A DNA stretch of 64,000 nt from Cinnamomum chago (Eukaryota > Streptophyta > Magnoliopsida > Laurales > Lauraceae). The notes under the pieces are model-generated. The model made no database searches. It was given only the letters and a program-made list of their open reading frames with translations, and was not told the DNA's origin. Positions 12,067-24,214 of the stretch are shown in pieces. The DNA lies in assembly GCA_038049695.1 (NCBI GenBank), contig CP142456.1:42698001-42762000 (forward strand). Direction: 5' to 3'. Each line of letters opens with the position of its first letter. The stretch's first letter is position 1. The position numbers and the translations under genes are program-made.

Positions 12067-12158
12067 CTACATGACATCGTCAGCGCGCCACTCAACTAGA
12101 GGATGCGGCTCACCTACCGCCTCCTCCGGCTCCTCCTCAAGGAAACCGGCAACGGGAC
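12067..12158 (-). other. Conserved exon-like frame in LTR-B copy 1
   Basis: A 30-codon frame follows an acceptor-like TACTCAG and ends in TAG. It contains FLEEEPEEAVGEP and VEWRADDVM. The same frame, length and stop position are found at 17231-17332, 23701-23792 and 57071-57162. The full frame, and where an upstream exon would lie, are not known. Confidence 0.5.
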
Positions 12159-13378
12159 CTGAGTACCAAAGCAAAGGATCAGACACGACGGTCTGGCAAG
12201 AGAGTGAAAAGACAAAACCACATATGATAGATGAAATACCTTGAAAAGCATAGAAATCTGTTTAAGCAAGAACTCTTATAAAATAGATCAATCATTTGCT
12301 AGAAAACAAGTAAACAAGATAAAACATATGAGGTATCCAAGGAAATCGGGAATACAAGGTGGCAATCACATAAAGCTAAGTCCTCTGTCACTGAGGTGAC
12401 AACAGTAACACGGGACGTTGATCTCAGTCACACAAGGTGAGGAGAAGCAACGTAAACATATATACAATATAAATATACGGGAACGGGACCACGGTAGCGA
12501 ACCGGGTATCGGGGGACGGGACCACGGTGATGACCGGGTATCGGGATCCAAACTGCAGCTGGCGGGACGAGAGAGGGATTTCCAAGTCGGTGGATCAAAC
12601 CGACAAGGTATCCAAGCTTAGTGATGCCGACACATAGGTTAAATAACACATCGATACATATGCAAGTAAATCAAGTACAAGTAAATCAATGAACGGGCAA
12701 GAATATCCAAATGTATAACTTTCATTTCATGTCGGGCAATACTCTTCGGGACAAGTCAATGTTACTAGTATAACCATCAAGCTTTCGGGAAAACAGATCA
12801 TGTAAAGTAAATCTTGGAAATGAAGAAATAAAACGAACTATTACAATTCCGGAAAAATATTGATTTCAAGATCTATTTAAGTGAATAGGGGTCCCGTATG
12901 TCGATTATTGAAATGATTTGGTACTCTTTGAGTTTGAAGACATTCCGGGCTCCTTATGCACTTTTACTATTTTTAAAACTTATCATGAGCTTATGGATAG
13001 TACTAGATGCTATGATAGAAAAATCAAGACTATAAACGGTCCATCCTAAGTATGATGTCAACCCGGAACCATCGAGCAACCTACTCAGTCACCGAAAGGA
13101 ATAGAATTCGCGATACCCAAGGAAATAGACTTTGCATTTAGGTATGAAGAGGATATCGTGTCGTTCCATCCCGTTCAAGATTGAATAGAATGAACTTCGA
13201 TGCATTCCGAACCAACCGTGAAGAGCATCGGCTCAAGACGCTCTCACATATGGTCAAGTGAGTCCAAGGAGGGTAGCCAAGGTCCACAAAAAAAAAATCT
13301 CAAAACCCGAAATTTTGTCCAAGTGCATTAAAACAGTTCAACGTTGTCCCAACGTGGCCTAGCCAGGCAGACCGCATC

Positions 13379-13530
13379 GCTCGAGCGAATCGAAGAGTTC
13401 GCTCGAGCGAACTCATCGGTCGAGCGGTTATTTAAATGCGTTCGAGCGACCAAGCTACTGGAAATGCCTGAATCCTTTCCTGGACAGTTCGCTCGAGCGA
13501 AGTGTCATGGTCGCTCGAGCGAACGGTCCA
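13379..13530 (-). repeat. Cluster of CGCTCGAGCG palindromes in LTR-B copy 1
   Basis: Several copies of ttcgctcgagcgaa and near variants lie in about 150 bp. Equivalent clusters occur in copy 2 (about 18332-18615) and copy 6 (about 58064-58290). Confidence 0.75.
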
Positions 13531-14737
13531 GAAATGGATTCCAGACCAGTTCAGCTGTCCTTTTTCTCCTCCTTTTTACAACCTTCCTCCAGCCCTTCAT
13601 AGGCATCAAATGAGGAGTCTATTTCTCCACTCAAACTACATCAAATCCCTCTTCTAATCCATCATATTCTCCTCCATCATCCATGCATTCAACACAAGGA
13701 AAAAGAAGGAGGAAATCATTTCACAATATATATATACATTTGAACAAAACAATGAGACATTCAATGCTATGAACTACCATTCCTCTATGCTCATAAACAT
13801 GCCATTAATGCTCTATCATGAGTATTCATTTCAAAACAAACCATAAATATGCATTAATGGGAAGTAGCTAAAATCCATGAAAGCTTAGGAAAATCATTCA
13901 TTCACTTGCCTTAAGTCTTCTAACAATGGAATCAAGCTCTAACAATCTCCAAAGACAATGGTCCAAGTTGCAATGTTCTCTAATGGCAATGACAAGCTCT
14001 AAGGAAATCTTGTAAGGGTTGGTGTGCTCCACAAAAGCTATGGAAAGGAAGCTCTCAAGGAGATGAAGAAGGTGATGACCTCCCCTCTCCTAATGGTGCA
14101 AGCTTGGAAGTGGATTGAGTGATGGGAAGCAAGAAGAAGAAGAGTTCCTCACAATGCCCTAGCTTTCTCTCTTGTGCTGGAAAAGAAGAATGAAGAAGAA
14201 GGGAAATGGCTTCCCTTGATAACAAATGAGTTGGGTTGGGTTGGGTCCCACAACTAAAGGAGCTACATTGGCTGAAATCATCTCTTTCGGGACCCCGGAC
14301 GGATTCGACGAAGAAGGAAGAAATGATCGTCGAAATATCTAGTTTCTAAAAAGTGTATGTTTCGTGGGTTTCGAGGATATTAAGTTTTGGGTACAGAGTT
14401 GGTGTGCAATGACTGTTTTACCCTCAAGGCTATGAAATCGGATTTCGGGATCTCAAACGAACACGGGATCAACATGAAAGTTGAATGAAATAACAATACC
14501 AATAAAACGGGATTAAAATCATGAATGTAAAAACTTCCGATAAATCCTCAAACATATGCAATGTCATGAAAAGGAACCCCCAAAGGGCCCTACTAACACA
14601 AAGCAAATCAAAACCCCAAAACTATATCAAAAGCTATTCCAAACCCAACTTAGCCAAAAACACTAATCAAACTTAGCACTAACACGCAACTTAATTAGCA
14701 CTAATCGGGATCACTCGGGTCGGGGTCTTACAAAAGG

Positions 14738-16843
14738 AAAAAGATATCCCTGAATTTTCTAGAGTGCGTCTTTCTACTGCGAATTGCATGAAATGCGGTT
14801 TGGAGCAAACATTTCCCTAGAGCCGCATAAAACACGATTTGATATAAAAATGGCCCTCGAACTACCCGAAGCACGCATTTTGGTCTTAAACAATCCTAAA
14901 TCTCATTTAAAGAGTTTTAAACTGTACAATCGCATGAAACCAGTTTTAAAATAGAAAAGTATCTCAAGATCTCTAAAATCCATGTTTCAGCATATAATCA
15001 CATGAAACACATTTCAAAGCAAAAGACTAGACCAGAATACCCTTAAATATCCTAGAATGATCCAGCGCGCAGGTTTATCTAGTTACAGGCGATTGATCAC
15101 ACGAAATATGTTGTTTGTCTAGTACGAACGGGTTTGAATCCCACGCGAATAGTTATTAAGTCCAAGTTTTTCTTAAACATGTTTTATAGGAAATAGATGT
15201 CACAGAATTTTCTAGAGCGCATCTTTGAAATGTGAATTGTGTGTAATGTGGTTTACCTCCAACATTTTCGCTGAGATGGCTAGGAAATCTCCTTCGAACT
15301 GCTCGAAGCACGAGTTTTAGTCTTAGACAAGCCCGATCCCCTACCGCACGTTCCTAAACCTAGAATCGCGCGAATTCCATTTGAAAGAAAAACGTATCTC
15401 AGAACCTCCTAAGTTACATATTTCAGCCAGAATCGTAAAAATTGTAATTCAAATTAAATTATCAAACCATCATTCACTGACATGATACGTTTTCATCTAA
15501 ATATACGTTGTTGATCACACCGTATGCATTGTCCTAGAGCGGAATAGAACGTGATTTTATTTTAAAATTGCCCTCGAACTGCTCGAAGCACGCGTTTCGA
15601 TCCTAACAATCCAAAATCCCACTTAAAGCGTTTCAAACCCTAAAATCTCCTGAAACCAGTTTTAAAATAGAAAAGTATCTTAAGATATCTAAAATATATG
15701 TTTCAACATAGAATCACATGAAACACATTTTAAAGCAAAAGATTAGACCAAAATACCCTTAAATATTGTAGAATCATCCAGCACGCTGTTTTACCTAGTT
15801 ACAGGGTATTCATTGCACGAAATACGTTTGTTTGTTATGAACAGGCTTGAATACCACGAGATTAGTTATTAAGTCCTAATTTTTCTTAACCAAGTTTTAG
15901 AGTAAATAGATATCACATAATTTAATAGAGCGCATCTGTCTACCGCGAATTACGTGAAATGCGGTTTACCCCCAACATTTTCGCAGAGACGGCTAGGAAA
16001 TCCCCTCCAAACTGCTCGAAGCACGGGTTTCAGTCTTACCCAACCCCGATCCCTGTAACACATTCTTAACCCTAGAATCACCCGAAACCCATTTGAAAGA
16101 AAAGTGTTTCTTAGAATAATCTAAAATGTATATTTCAGCCAAGAATTGTAAAAAAAAAGCAATTCAAAATACAGGACGAAACCATAATTCCCCGACATGT
16201 CCTAGAATCACCCAGCATGTGTTTTCATCCAAATATACGCTATTGAATGCACCAAATACGGTTCTTCAGCACGTCTTTGAACCGCGAATTGCGTGAAATG
16301 TGGTTTGGAGCCAATATCTTCCTACAACATTATCAAACGCAATTTCAGATTAAAATAGTCCTCAAACTACCCTAAGCACACACTTCGGTCTTAAACAACC
16401 CTAAATCCCATTTAAAGAGTTTCAAATTGTACAATCGCCTGAAACCAGTTTTAAAATTGAAAAGTATCTCAAGATGTGTAAAATGCATGTTTCAGCATAT
16501 ATTCACATGAAACATCTTTCAAAAACAACTCAGAATCAAATGAGAATACGCCTTAATCCCTAATTTTTGTGAAACTCGTTTTAAAGGAAAACAACATCTC
16601 AGAATTTTCCTGAGCGCGTCTTTGAAATGCGAATTGCGTGAACCACGGTTTGGAGCCAACATTTTCCTACAACAGCATAAAACGCGATTTCATATTAAAA
16701 TAGCCCTTGAACTACCCGAAGCATACGCTTCGATCTTAAACAACCCTAAATCTGATTTAAAGAGTTTCAAACTGTACAATCGCTTGAAACCAGGTTTAAA
16801 ATAGAAAAGTATCTCAAGATCTCTAAAATGCATGTTTCAACAT
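14738..16843 (+). repeat. Satellite array segment 2
   Basis: Contiguous monomers with anchors at about 14762 (type F), 15217 (B, with acctccaacattttcgc), a shortened C near 15535, 15930 (D, catctgtctaccgcgaatt), 16273 (E, agcacgtctttgaaccg) and 16614 (F, tttgaaatgcgaattg). The spacings are 455, 713 (two units), 343 and 341. It ends with TSD aacat of the next insertion. Confidence 0.85.
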
Positions 16844-17230
16844 TGTCGCGACCCCGGACCGGGTCCACCGAACTAATCCGAGATCGGGACTAGTGTGTGT
16901 GCCACATATATTTTTAATTTCCCACAAGTGTTCACGGTGAGGATATCACAACAACATAATACATTTTGTTTGAGTGCGGAAGCGTGTAGCAAATCAAATT
17001 GATAATTCTACTCTAGTCACAAGATAAAAACACATGTATAAACCAAGTATCAGAATAAGCAATGATCATTAGTGTTTTCCCAAAAGAAAAGTTAAAGTTT
17101 ATACAAAAGATCATTTAATTACATTCCCGAAAATAGAGGCCAACAAAGGCCAGTATAAACAAAATACAAGTCCGCAAAAGAATAGTAAAATGTTTTCCAA
17201 AATGTTTTGTCTCTCTTAGCAACCAAAAGT

Positions 17231-17332
17231 CTAAACGACATCATCGGCATGCCACTCAACTAAGTGTTGCGGTTCACCAACCGCCTCCTCAAGCTCCGCC
17301 TCAGGGTTGACAATATCCGGACCTGAGTACCA
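17231..17332 (-). other. Conserved exon-like frame in LTR-B copy 2
   Basis: Same architecture as in copy 1: acceptor-like TACTCAG, 30 codons with EAELEEAVGEP and VEWHADDVV, then TAG. Nucleotide differences from copy 1 are frequent but none shifts the frame. Confidence 0.5.
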
Positions 17333-18331
17333 AAGAGTGGGTCAAACACGACGGTTTGGCAGGTGGGTGAAAAGACATGACAAAATGATAATAAATGAAT
17401 TTACTTTCAAAAGCATTTAAGCCTGTTTAAATAACAATTTCCATGAAAAAGATAAATCATTTATTCAAATACAGGTATGCGTTGTAAAACATGTAAAGGT
17501 AACCAAGGAAACGGGAAACAAACAAGATGGCAACCACACGAAGCTAAGTCCTCTATCACCTAAGTGACAGAGCATATCAAGGCGTTGATCTCAGTCACAC
17601 GAGGTGAGGAGATTCAACGAAATAAATACATATACATATAATAATAATTCGGGACATGACCACGATAGCGAGCCGAGCATCGGGAACCACGGTAGCAATC
17701 TTGGGTATCGGGACAAGACCACGGTAATAACCGGGAAGCGAGATCCAAACTGCAACTGGCGAGACAAGAGGGGCATCTCCAAGTCGGTGGATCAGACCAA
17801 CAGGATTATCCAGGCTTAGTGGTGCCAACTCATAGGTCAAATGACAAAATCAAAACATGTATAAAATACAACAAGTGCAAGTATGTAAACAAGCGGGACG
17901 GGGTGCTCAAAGGCACAATCTGTCATATCAATCCGGGCATGCATATCGGGACTAGCAAAAGGCTACAATTGCAAGTTCAATATTTTCGGGAATGCATAGG
18001 AAATTTGGGATAATGAAATACAAATGAACCTTCGAAATCTCAAGACAAGTATCGATGTTAGACTAGTTCAAAGTGAATTGGGATCCCATAAGTCTAAATC
18101 AGTAAAGACTTGGTACTCCTTGAGTTAAGGGACATTCTGGCGTGGGTCCTTATACACTTTAGGATTTTCAAAACTACAATGAATCTTTGTGAAGGGGTTT
18201 CTTTCTCAAACGGATTTCAAATAATGAGGATAATTATTCCCATCACAATAGGGTTCCCAACAAACCTCTCTCAATCATTTAAACATTTCATTTGTGCTCC
18301 CAAAATAGCCCCAAGTGAACAGTACCCATCG

Positions 18332-18615
18332 CTCGAGCGGACTAGAGGTTCGCTCAAGCGGTGAGCTCTCTAGAATGTCTTCCTAGGTGGGTTCGCTCGA
18401 GCGAAGTTGTGGTCGCTCGAGCGAACTCATCCAGTTCAGGTTACCTCGAGCGAAGATTCAGTTCGCTCTAACTAACCATTCTCTGGAATGGGTTTTGGAA
18501 GGGTTCGCTCGAGTGACAAAGGGTTCGCTCGATCGAACTGTCCACTGGAATGGTTCGAATCATTTTCTGGACACTTCGCTCGAGCGACCTGTCAAGTTCG
18601 CTGGAGCGAACTGTC
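18332..18615 (-). repeat. Cluster of CTCGAGCG palindromes in LTR-B copy 2
   Basis: About ten copies and variants of gttcgctcgagcgaa are spread over 280 bp, at the position matching 13379-13530. Confidence 0.75.
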
Positions 18616-18881
18616 CAGAAATTGGATTCGGGACAATTCTTTTCCTCTCTTTCTCCTCCTTATACAACCCCTTTAAGCCTCATTTCTACATCAAAATGGG
18701 AGGCTCAACACCTTTTACAATATCCATAACATTCTCCTCCAACCACTTCACATTCAATCATCTTTTACTAAACATAATCAATCACAAGAGAGAAGAGGAA
18801 ATCCACAATCGCAAGAATCCATTTAAACCACAAACAAGCAATAAATGAGATGTTATAAATGCAATGTTCCAAGAGTTAAAT

Positions 18882-20546
18882 TGTTGGAAGTACGTGGGCC
18901 TCATGGATAGGTTTTCAAAACTTTTTGACCCACTTGACTCAGTGATCAACTATCCAAAAGGCTATAAAATCCAATCCAGGATCCATGTCCTCAATCTCTG
19001 CCATCATGATCAGTAAATAAACCTATCAAGAAGATAGAACAACATCCAACAAGCATCCAGAAAATCGACAACATACAAGGAAGTAGATTATATCTTAGGA
19101 GCTCGGTTGTGCTCTAATGGAGAAGTTGCGTCTTTCTTTGATGATAAAACTCTTTCACGTCTCAAACAGGAATCTCCAAGACCTATTGATCTTCCACGCT
19201 ATGACCCTCTATCAGATTTCTTTTCTCAAGAAGAAGGGTGAAATCTCCATGAGAAAATCCTACTAGAAACTTCAAGGAACTAGAAGAGAACTAGAAAAGA
19301 GAAAGATGAAGAGGAGAGATGTGCAACTCTTGCACATGAAGGCTTTGGACGTCCAATACTATTAGTGGGCGTCCAAGCGTGTGTTCATCTCTATTTAAAG
19401 TCCTCAAGGCTCCTCTTATAACTCTCTTACTAATTGTATTAGAAGTCACACTTCCACACAAATTAATAGCTTACTATTACCACTATTAGAAGTCTCACTT
19501 CAAATAGAAATAGTAACTTTCTAATTCCTTCCTTTTAGGGTTCAAGTAGGATTAGTATCTAATAACTTGGGCTAGCGTAGGGACCACTAGGGATTCCTTA
19601 GAAAGCTGGTTCCAATTGGGACACCGCGACCTCACATCTCATGTGCAATCCGGGCCCACAGTTAATTGTAAATAATATCACTATATAAATGCAATTGCAC
19701 TCCAATCTTAGGAATAAATTACAATGATGACCCTAAACTTCCACAGTACCACAAGTAGGTCCCTCCATCATTATCCATGGAACAATTGGAATAAATCTAT
19801 CCCATCCACATCTTATTATCCTTGAGTCTCAATTAATCACAGTGATCATCAGTATCATCCAATTAACTCTTAATTGAGATGGGTGTGCACTTACTAATGA
19901 TAAATCCATTAATTGGCACAAGGGGATAATATAGATAGATTCCATCTTGACCATTGAATGTTCCCACAGTCCTACTACCACGTACTAAGACACCGAGGTG
20001 TTGACCTACAGTTGGCCTCACTCATTGGTGACTCAAAGCAAATGAATAGATGGAAACTTGAGTTCATCAATGTCTCAAGATTGAAAGTCTATTGCTAGGG
20101 AATTAGGAGAGAAGTCCTTAAATCGAGATAGTATTTCATAAGGTTCTTCTCATTGTCCTTCAATACATCCAATGTACCAGCACTATGATCCAGAATCTTA
20201 CATTCTGATGATCGAGACAAATCACATTATCTCATAGTGATCAAAGTGCTGCAACCTTATCAGATGAGATGCCTGGCCTCATCACTGATTATGAAGATAT
20301 TTTTAAGTATAAGATTTGTGACACATGTCTCCTGTATGTGGATCTCATCCATAAATATATATCACATTTAATATACTAATGGGACCCGATTCATCTCATG
20401 AACCATCATGTCATATGTATTGGTTATGTGCATTAAGTAATAAAACACCATTCATCTCATGAAAAGAAAGCATGATTTTATTAATAAATAAAGAAATTAA
20501 TCAATTTATTATATCAACCGATGGATTGAGACCACACAATCTAACA
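18882..20546 (-). mobile_element. LTR-C element, solo LTR (copy 1) inside LTR-B copy 2
   Basis: It runs from tgttggaagtacg to caatctaaca and is homologous along its length to 53302-54610 plus 56368-56850 and to 54611-56367. The flanks TAAAT (18877-18881) and TAAAC (20547-20551) form a 5-bp TSD with one change. TATA-like tttaaatag and the gcgtccaag motifs suggest - strand orientation. No coding sequence or interior is visible, so a solo LTR is the simplest reading. Confidence 0.75.
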
Positions 20547-21082
20547 TAAACAACCAACCAACTTATTCATGAGCATTTATTTCAAAATCATGTGCATTAA
20601 GAATAGTATGAATAGAAATGACAAGATCAATATGTCTCTCATAAAACCAAAAAGTGCTCAAATATCTAATCATCCACTTGCCTTAGGGTCAAGAAATCAA
20701 GTCTCAACACTCCTCCAAGTCAAGAATCCAAGCTACAAACAAAAACCCCAAAAACAAACCCTAAATGGGTCAAAACAAGAAATAGAAAGAGGAATCTTAC
20801 AATAATGAAAATGGGACCTCTTCAAGGCTAAATGAACACAAATCTAAGACATAGGGAGGATTGTTTACTTGTAGGTTCTCCAAATGGACAAGGTGAGCTC
20901 AAAGAGAGTCTCGAAATGGAAGGCTTCCTCTAAGAATGGTGTCAATGGAAAACTCTAGAGGTGGGGGAGGAGATGATGATCTCAACTTCCCAATTTGTGC
21001 AAGGTTGGTTGTGGATTTGGTGATGGAAAAGCAAGAGAAAAAGGAAAAGAGAAAACCCTAGGTGAAGATTGGAGTTGAGATA
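20547..21082 (-). mobile_element. Solo LTR-B copy 2, middle part
   Basis: This is LTR-B sequence between the LTR-C insertion and the nested LTR-B copy 3. It includes text matching copy 1 at about 13790-14170. Its last five bases, AGATA, are the TSD of copy 3. Confidence 0.8.
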
Positions 21083-22294
21083 TGTAAGACCCCGACCCGA
21101 GTGAACCCGATTAGTCCTAATTAAGTTGTGTGTTAGTGCTAAGCTTGATTAGTGATTTTGTCTAAGTTTGGTTTGGAATAGCCTTTGTTCTAGTTTTGGG
21201 CTATTTTGAGTGCTTTGGTAGCTAGTGGGGCCCTTTGGGGGTTCCCTTTTCGGCTTTGCATTTAGTTGGTGGATTTTTCGGAAATGTTTTGATTTGCGTT
21301 CTTGGCCCGTTGCATTCATCTTGTTGAATCCTACAACTTTCATGTTGATCCTGTATCCATTCGAGGCCCCGAAACCCTATTTGCAAGCCTAGAGGGGCAA
21401 AACAGTCCTTTTATACTAAACCTGTACCCAAAACTTGATATTCTCGAAACCTGCGAAACATATACTTTTTGGAAACAATAAATTTCGACGATCATTTCTT
21501 CCTTCTTCGTTGAATCCATCCGAGGTCCCGAAATAGATGATTTCAGCCAAACATAGCTCCTTTAGTTGTGGGACCCAACCCCTCATTTGTTAACAAAGGG
21601 AAACCCATTCTTCATTCCCACTCACTCTCCATGTTCCAGCACAAACCAACTGAACCTAGGGTTTCTTGCTTTTCTCTTCTTCTTCTTGCTTCTCCATCTC
21701 CAATCCACACCAAGAGTTCATCAATCTAGAAATGAAGATCACCAACCTCTTCCTCATCTTGCAAGCTTCATCTTGATACCATTTTTGGAGAAATCTTCCA
21801 ACCTTGAGATCTTCTTTGAGCTAGTTCTCCTCATTTGAAGGTCATCCAAGTAAGTAATCCTCCCCATCTCCTAGATTAGTGTTCCTCTAGCCCTTGAGAA
21901 GCTACATTTGCATTATTGAAAGTTCTTTCATTTTCATTCTTTGTGTAACCCATTTTAGGGTTTGTTTTGGGGGTTTTTTATTGTAGCTTGGATTTGAGCT
22001 ATAGAGGTGATTTGAGGCTTGGTACAGCTAGCTTGGACTTGAGGCAAGTGAATGATTAGGTGTTTTAAGTTTTGAATGGTTTGGGGAAACATTAATGATT
22101 CCTTCTCATGCTTTTATTGATTTTCATGGTTGAAATAAATGCTCTTAATGCATCTTGATAGCCTCATTTAATGTCTTGGAAACATGTGTTTAAGTAATCT
22201 TGTTTATAGTTCTATGTGGTTGTTTATGTGTTGGAAGGAAAGGAAAAAGGGGAGAAAAATCAAGTCCTTCCCGGACCTGCTGTACGCCCAGGTC

Positions 22295-22400
22295 CGATCG
22301 ATCGGACATGCAGGCCGATCGATCGGACTGTCGTTAACTGTGAGGCTTTTCGAGCCGATCCATCGGACTGTCATCCCATCGATCGGACCTGTCAGTTTGA
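22295..22400 (+). repeat. Cluster of CCGATCGATCGG palindromes in LTR-B copy 3
   Basis: Four copies (one as ccgatccatcgg) in about 105 bp. They occupy the place held by CTCGAGCG palindromes in copies 1, 2 and 6, upstream of the shared ccttggctaccctccttgga block. Confidence 0.75.
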
Positions 22401-23451
22401 GTCCAGTGAAATTTGATATTGTTTTTTTTTTTGGGAAACAATTGTGCTTTCTATGAGTCCTAGGGGTATATACATTAGCGTTAAGACTAATTATGCCCTA
22501 ATCTAAGGTCTTCAAGACTAGGGAACTAAAAGAAAAGAATGGTGATGATCTAGGCACTAATTCTTGGTTTTAGGTGGGACCTTGGCTACCCTCCTTGGAC
22601 TCATTTGACCATATGTGAGGGCGTCTTGAGCCGATGCTCTTCACGGTTGGTTCGGATGCATCGAAGTTCAATCTATTTCAATCTTGAACGGGATGGAACG
22701 ACCCGATATTTTCTTCATACCTAAACGTAAGGTCTATTTCCTTGGGTATCGCGAATTCTACTCCTTTCGGTGACTGAGTAGGTTGCTCGATGGTTCCGGG
22801 TTAACATCATACTTAGGATGGACCGTTTATAGTCTTGATCTTCTATGGTAATACCTAGTTCTAACCATAAGCTCATGTTAAGTTTTAAAAATCGTAAAAG
22901 TGCATAAGGAGCCCGGAATGTCTTCAAACTCAAGGAGTACCAAATCATTTCAATAATCGACATACGGGACCCCTATTCACTTAAATAGATCTTGAAATCA
23001 ATATTTTCCCGGAATTGTAATAGTTCATTATATTTCTTCATTTCCAAGATTTACACTATATGAGTTGTGTTCCCGAAAGCATGATAGTAACATTGACTTG
23101 TCCCGAAGAGTATTGTCCGACACGAAATGTAAGTTATGTACTTGAGTATACTAGCCCCGCATGTTTATTGCATTTGCATTTGATTTACTCGTTCTGGTCT
23201 CGATTTGCTATTTAACCTATGAGTCGGCATCACTAAGCTTGGATACCTTGTCAGTTTGATCCACCGACTTGGAGATCCCTCTCCCGTCCCGCCAGCTGCA
23301 GTTTCGATCCCGATACCCGGTTTATCACCGTGGTCCCGTCCCGATACCCGGTTCGCTACCGTGGTCCCGTCCCGTATATTTATATTGTATATATGATTTA
23401 CGTTGATTCTCCTCACCTTGTGTGACTGGGATTAACGTCCCACTATACTGT

Positions 23452-23467
23452 TGTCACTTTAGTGACA
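23452..23467 (+). other. Short conserved hairpin in LTR-B
   Basis: tgtcactttagtgaca is a near-perfect inverted repeat. Copy 1 has tgtcactgaggtgaca at 12386-12401 and copy 2 a weaker form at 17554-17569. Function unknown. Confidence 0.4.
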
Positions 23468-23700
23468 GAGGACTTAGCTTTATGTGATTGCCATCTTGTT
23501 AGTTCCCGTTTTCCTTGGATACCTTATATGTTTTATCTTGTTTACTTGTTTTCTAGCAAATGATTTATCTATTTTATGAGAGTTCTTGCTTAAATAGATT
23601 TCTATGCTTTTCAAGATATTTCCTTTATTATTATATGTTGTTGTATCTTTTCACTCTCTTGCCAGACCGTTGTGTCTGACCCATTTGCTTTGGTACTCAG

Positions 23701-23792
23701 GTCCCGTTGCCGGTTTCCTTGAGGAGGAGCCGGAGGAGGCGGTAGGTGAGCCGCAACCTCTAGTCGAGTGGCGTGCTGACTATGTCATGTAG
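23701..23792 (+). other. Conserved exon-like frame in LTR-B copy 3
   Basis: After a pyrimidine-containing stretch ending TACTCAG, 30 codons run to TAG. They include FLEEEPEEAVGEP and VEWRADYVM. The region before the AG varies by 1-bp indels between copies, whereas the 30 codons do not, as expected of an intron/exon boundary. No known domain was recognised. Confidence 0.5.
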
Positions 23793-24214
23793 ACATCGGG
23801 TTGCTAAGAGAGGCATAACATTTTGAGGGGATCTATTTAACCATTCTTATGGATTACTGTTTTGTTTATATTGGCCTTTGTTGGCCTCTAATTTTGGAGA
23901 TTGTAATTAAATGATCTTTTGTTAAACTTTAACTACTTTTGGGAAACATGTTATAGATCATTGCTCATTCTGGTACAGTATTTAATACGTGATGTTAATG
24001 CTTTCATGACTAGAGATAGTCTGACTATTTGATTTGCTACATGCTTCCGCACTTAAAAGAAATATTCATTGATGGTTGTGATATCCTCACCGCGGACACC
24101 TGTGGGAAATTGAATAAGTGTATGTTATCATTTAAACAGATGTTGTTGGTTCATGACACTAATGTCCCGACTCCGGATCCGTTCCTTCGGAATTCCCGGT
24201 CCGGGGTCGCGACA

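Larger units (their letters stand above)
11656..14732 (-). mobile_element. Solo LTR, family LTR-B (copy 1)
   Basis: On the - strand it starts TGTAAGACCCCGACCCGAG and ends GGTCGCGACA, 3077 bp in all. It is flanked by a perfect 5-bp TSD, AAAGG (11651-11655 and 14733-14737). No internal region follows on either side, so this is a solo LTR left by recombination. The flanks join two parts of a satellite monomer. The LTR holds a CTCGAGCG palindrome cluster (13379-13530), a repeated cccgatacccggt block (about 12480-12545) and a conserved short frame (12067-12158). The parent lineage (perhaps gypsy, from the LTR length) cannot be told without an interior. Confidence 0.9.
16844..18881 (-). mobile_element. 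Solo LTR-B copy 2, 3'-terminal part
   Basis: It starts on the + strand with tgtcgcgaccccggaccggg, the inverted LTR-B end. The preceding AACAT (16839-16843) equals the 5 bp after the far end of this LTR (24761-24765). The LTR is interrupted at 18881 by an LTR-C element and resumes at 20547. It carries the conserved exon-like frame (17231-17332) and a CTCGAGCG palindrome cluster (18332-18615). Confidence 0.88.
21083..24214 (+). mobile_element. Solo LTR, family LTR-B (copy 3), inside copy 2
   Basis: 3132 bp from TGTAAGACCCCGACCCGAG to GGTCGCGACA with a perfect TSD AGATA (21078-21082 and 24215-24219). It lies inside copy 2 in the opposite orientation. It carries CGATCGATCG palindromes (22295-22400) where the other copies have CTCGAGCG, a duplicated cccgatacccggttt block (about 23310-23370), a hairpin (23452-23467) and the conserved exon-like frame (23701-23792). 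Confidence 0.92.

Noticed and set aside
13379-13530. Regularly recurring palindromes as a possible CRISPR array
   Set aside because: Units are short, unequally spaced and vary; the context is a plant LTR with TSDs.
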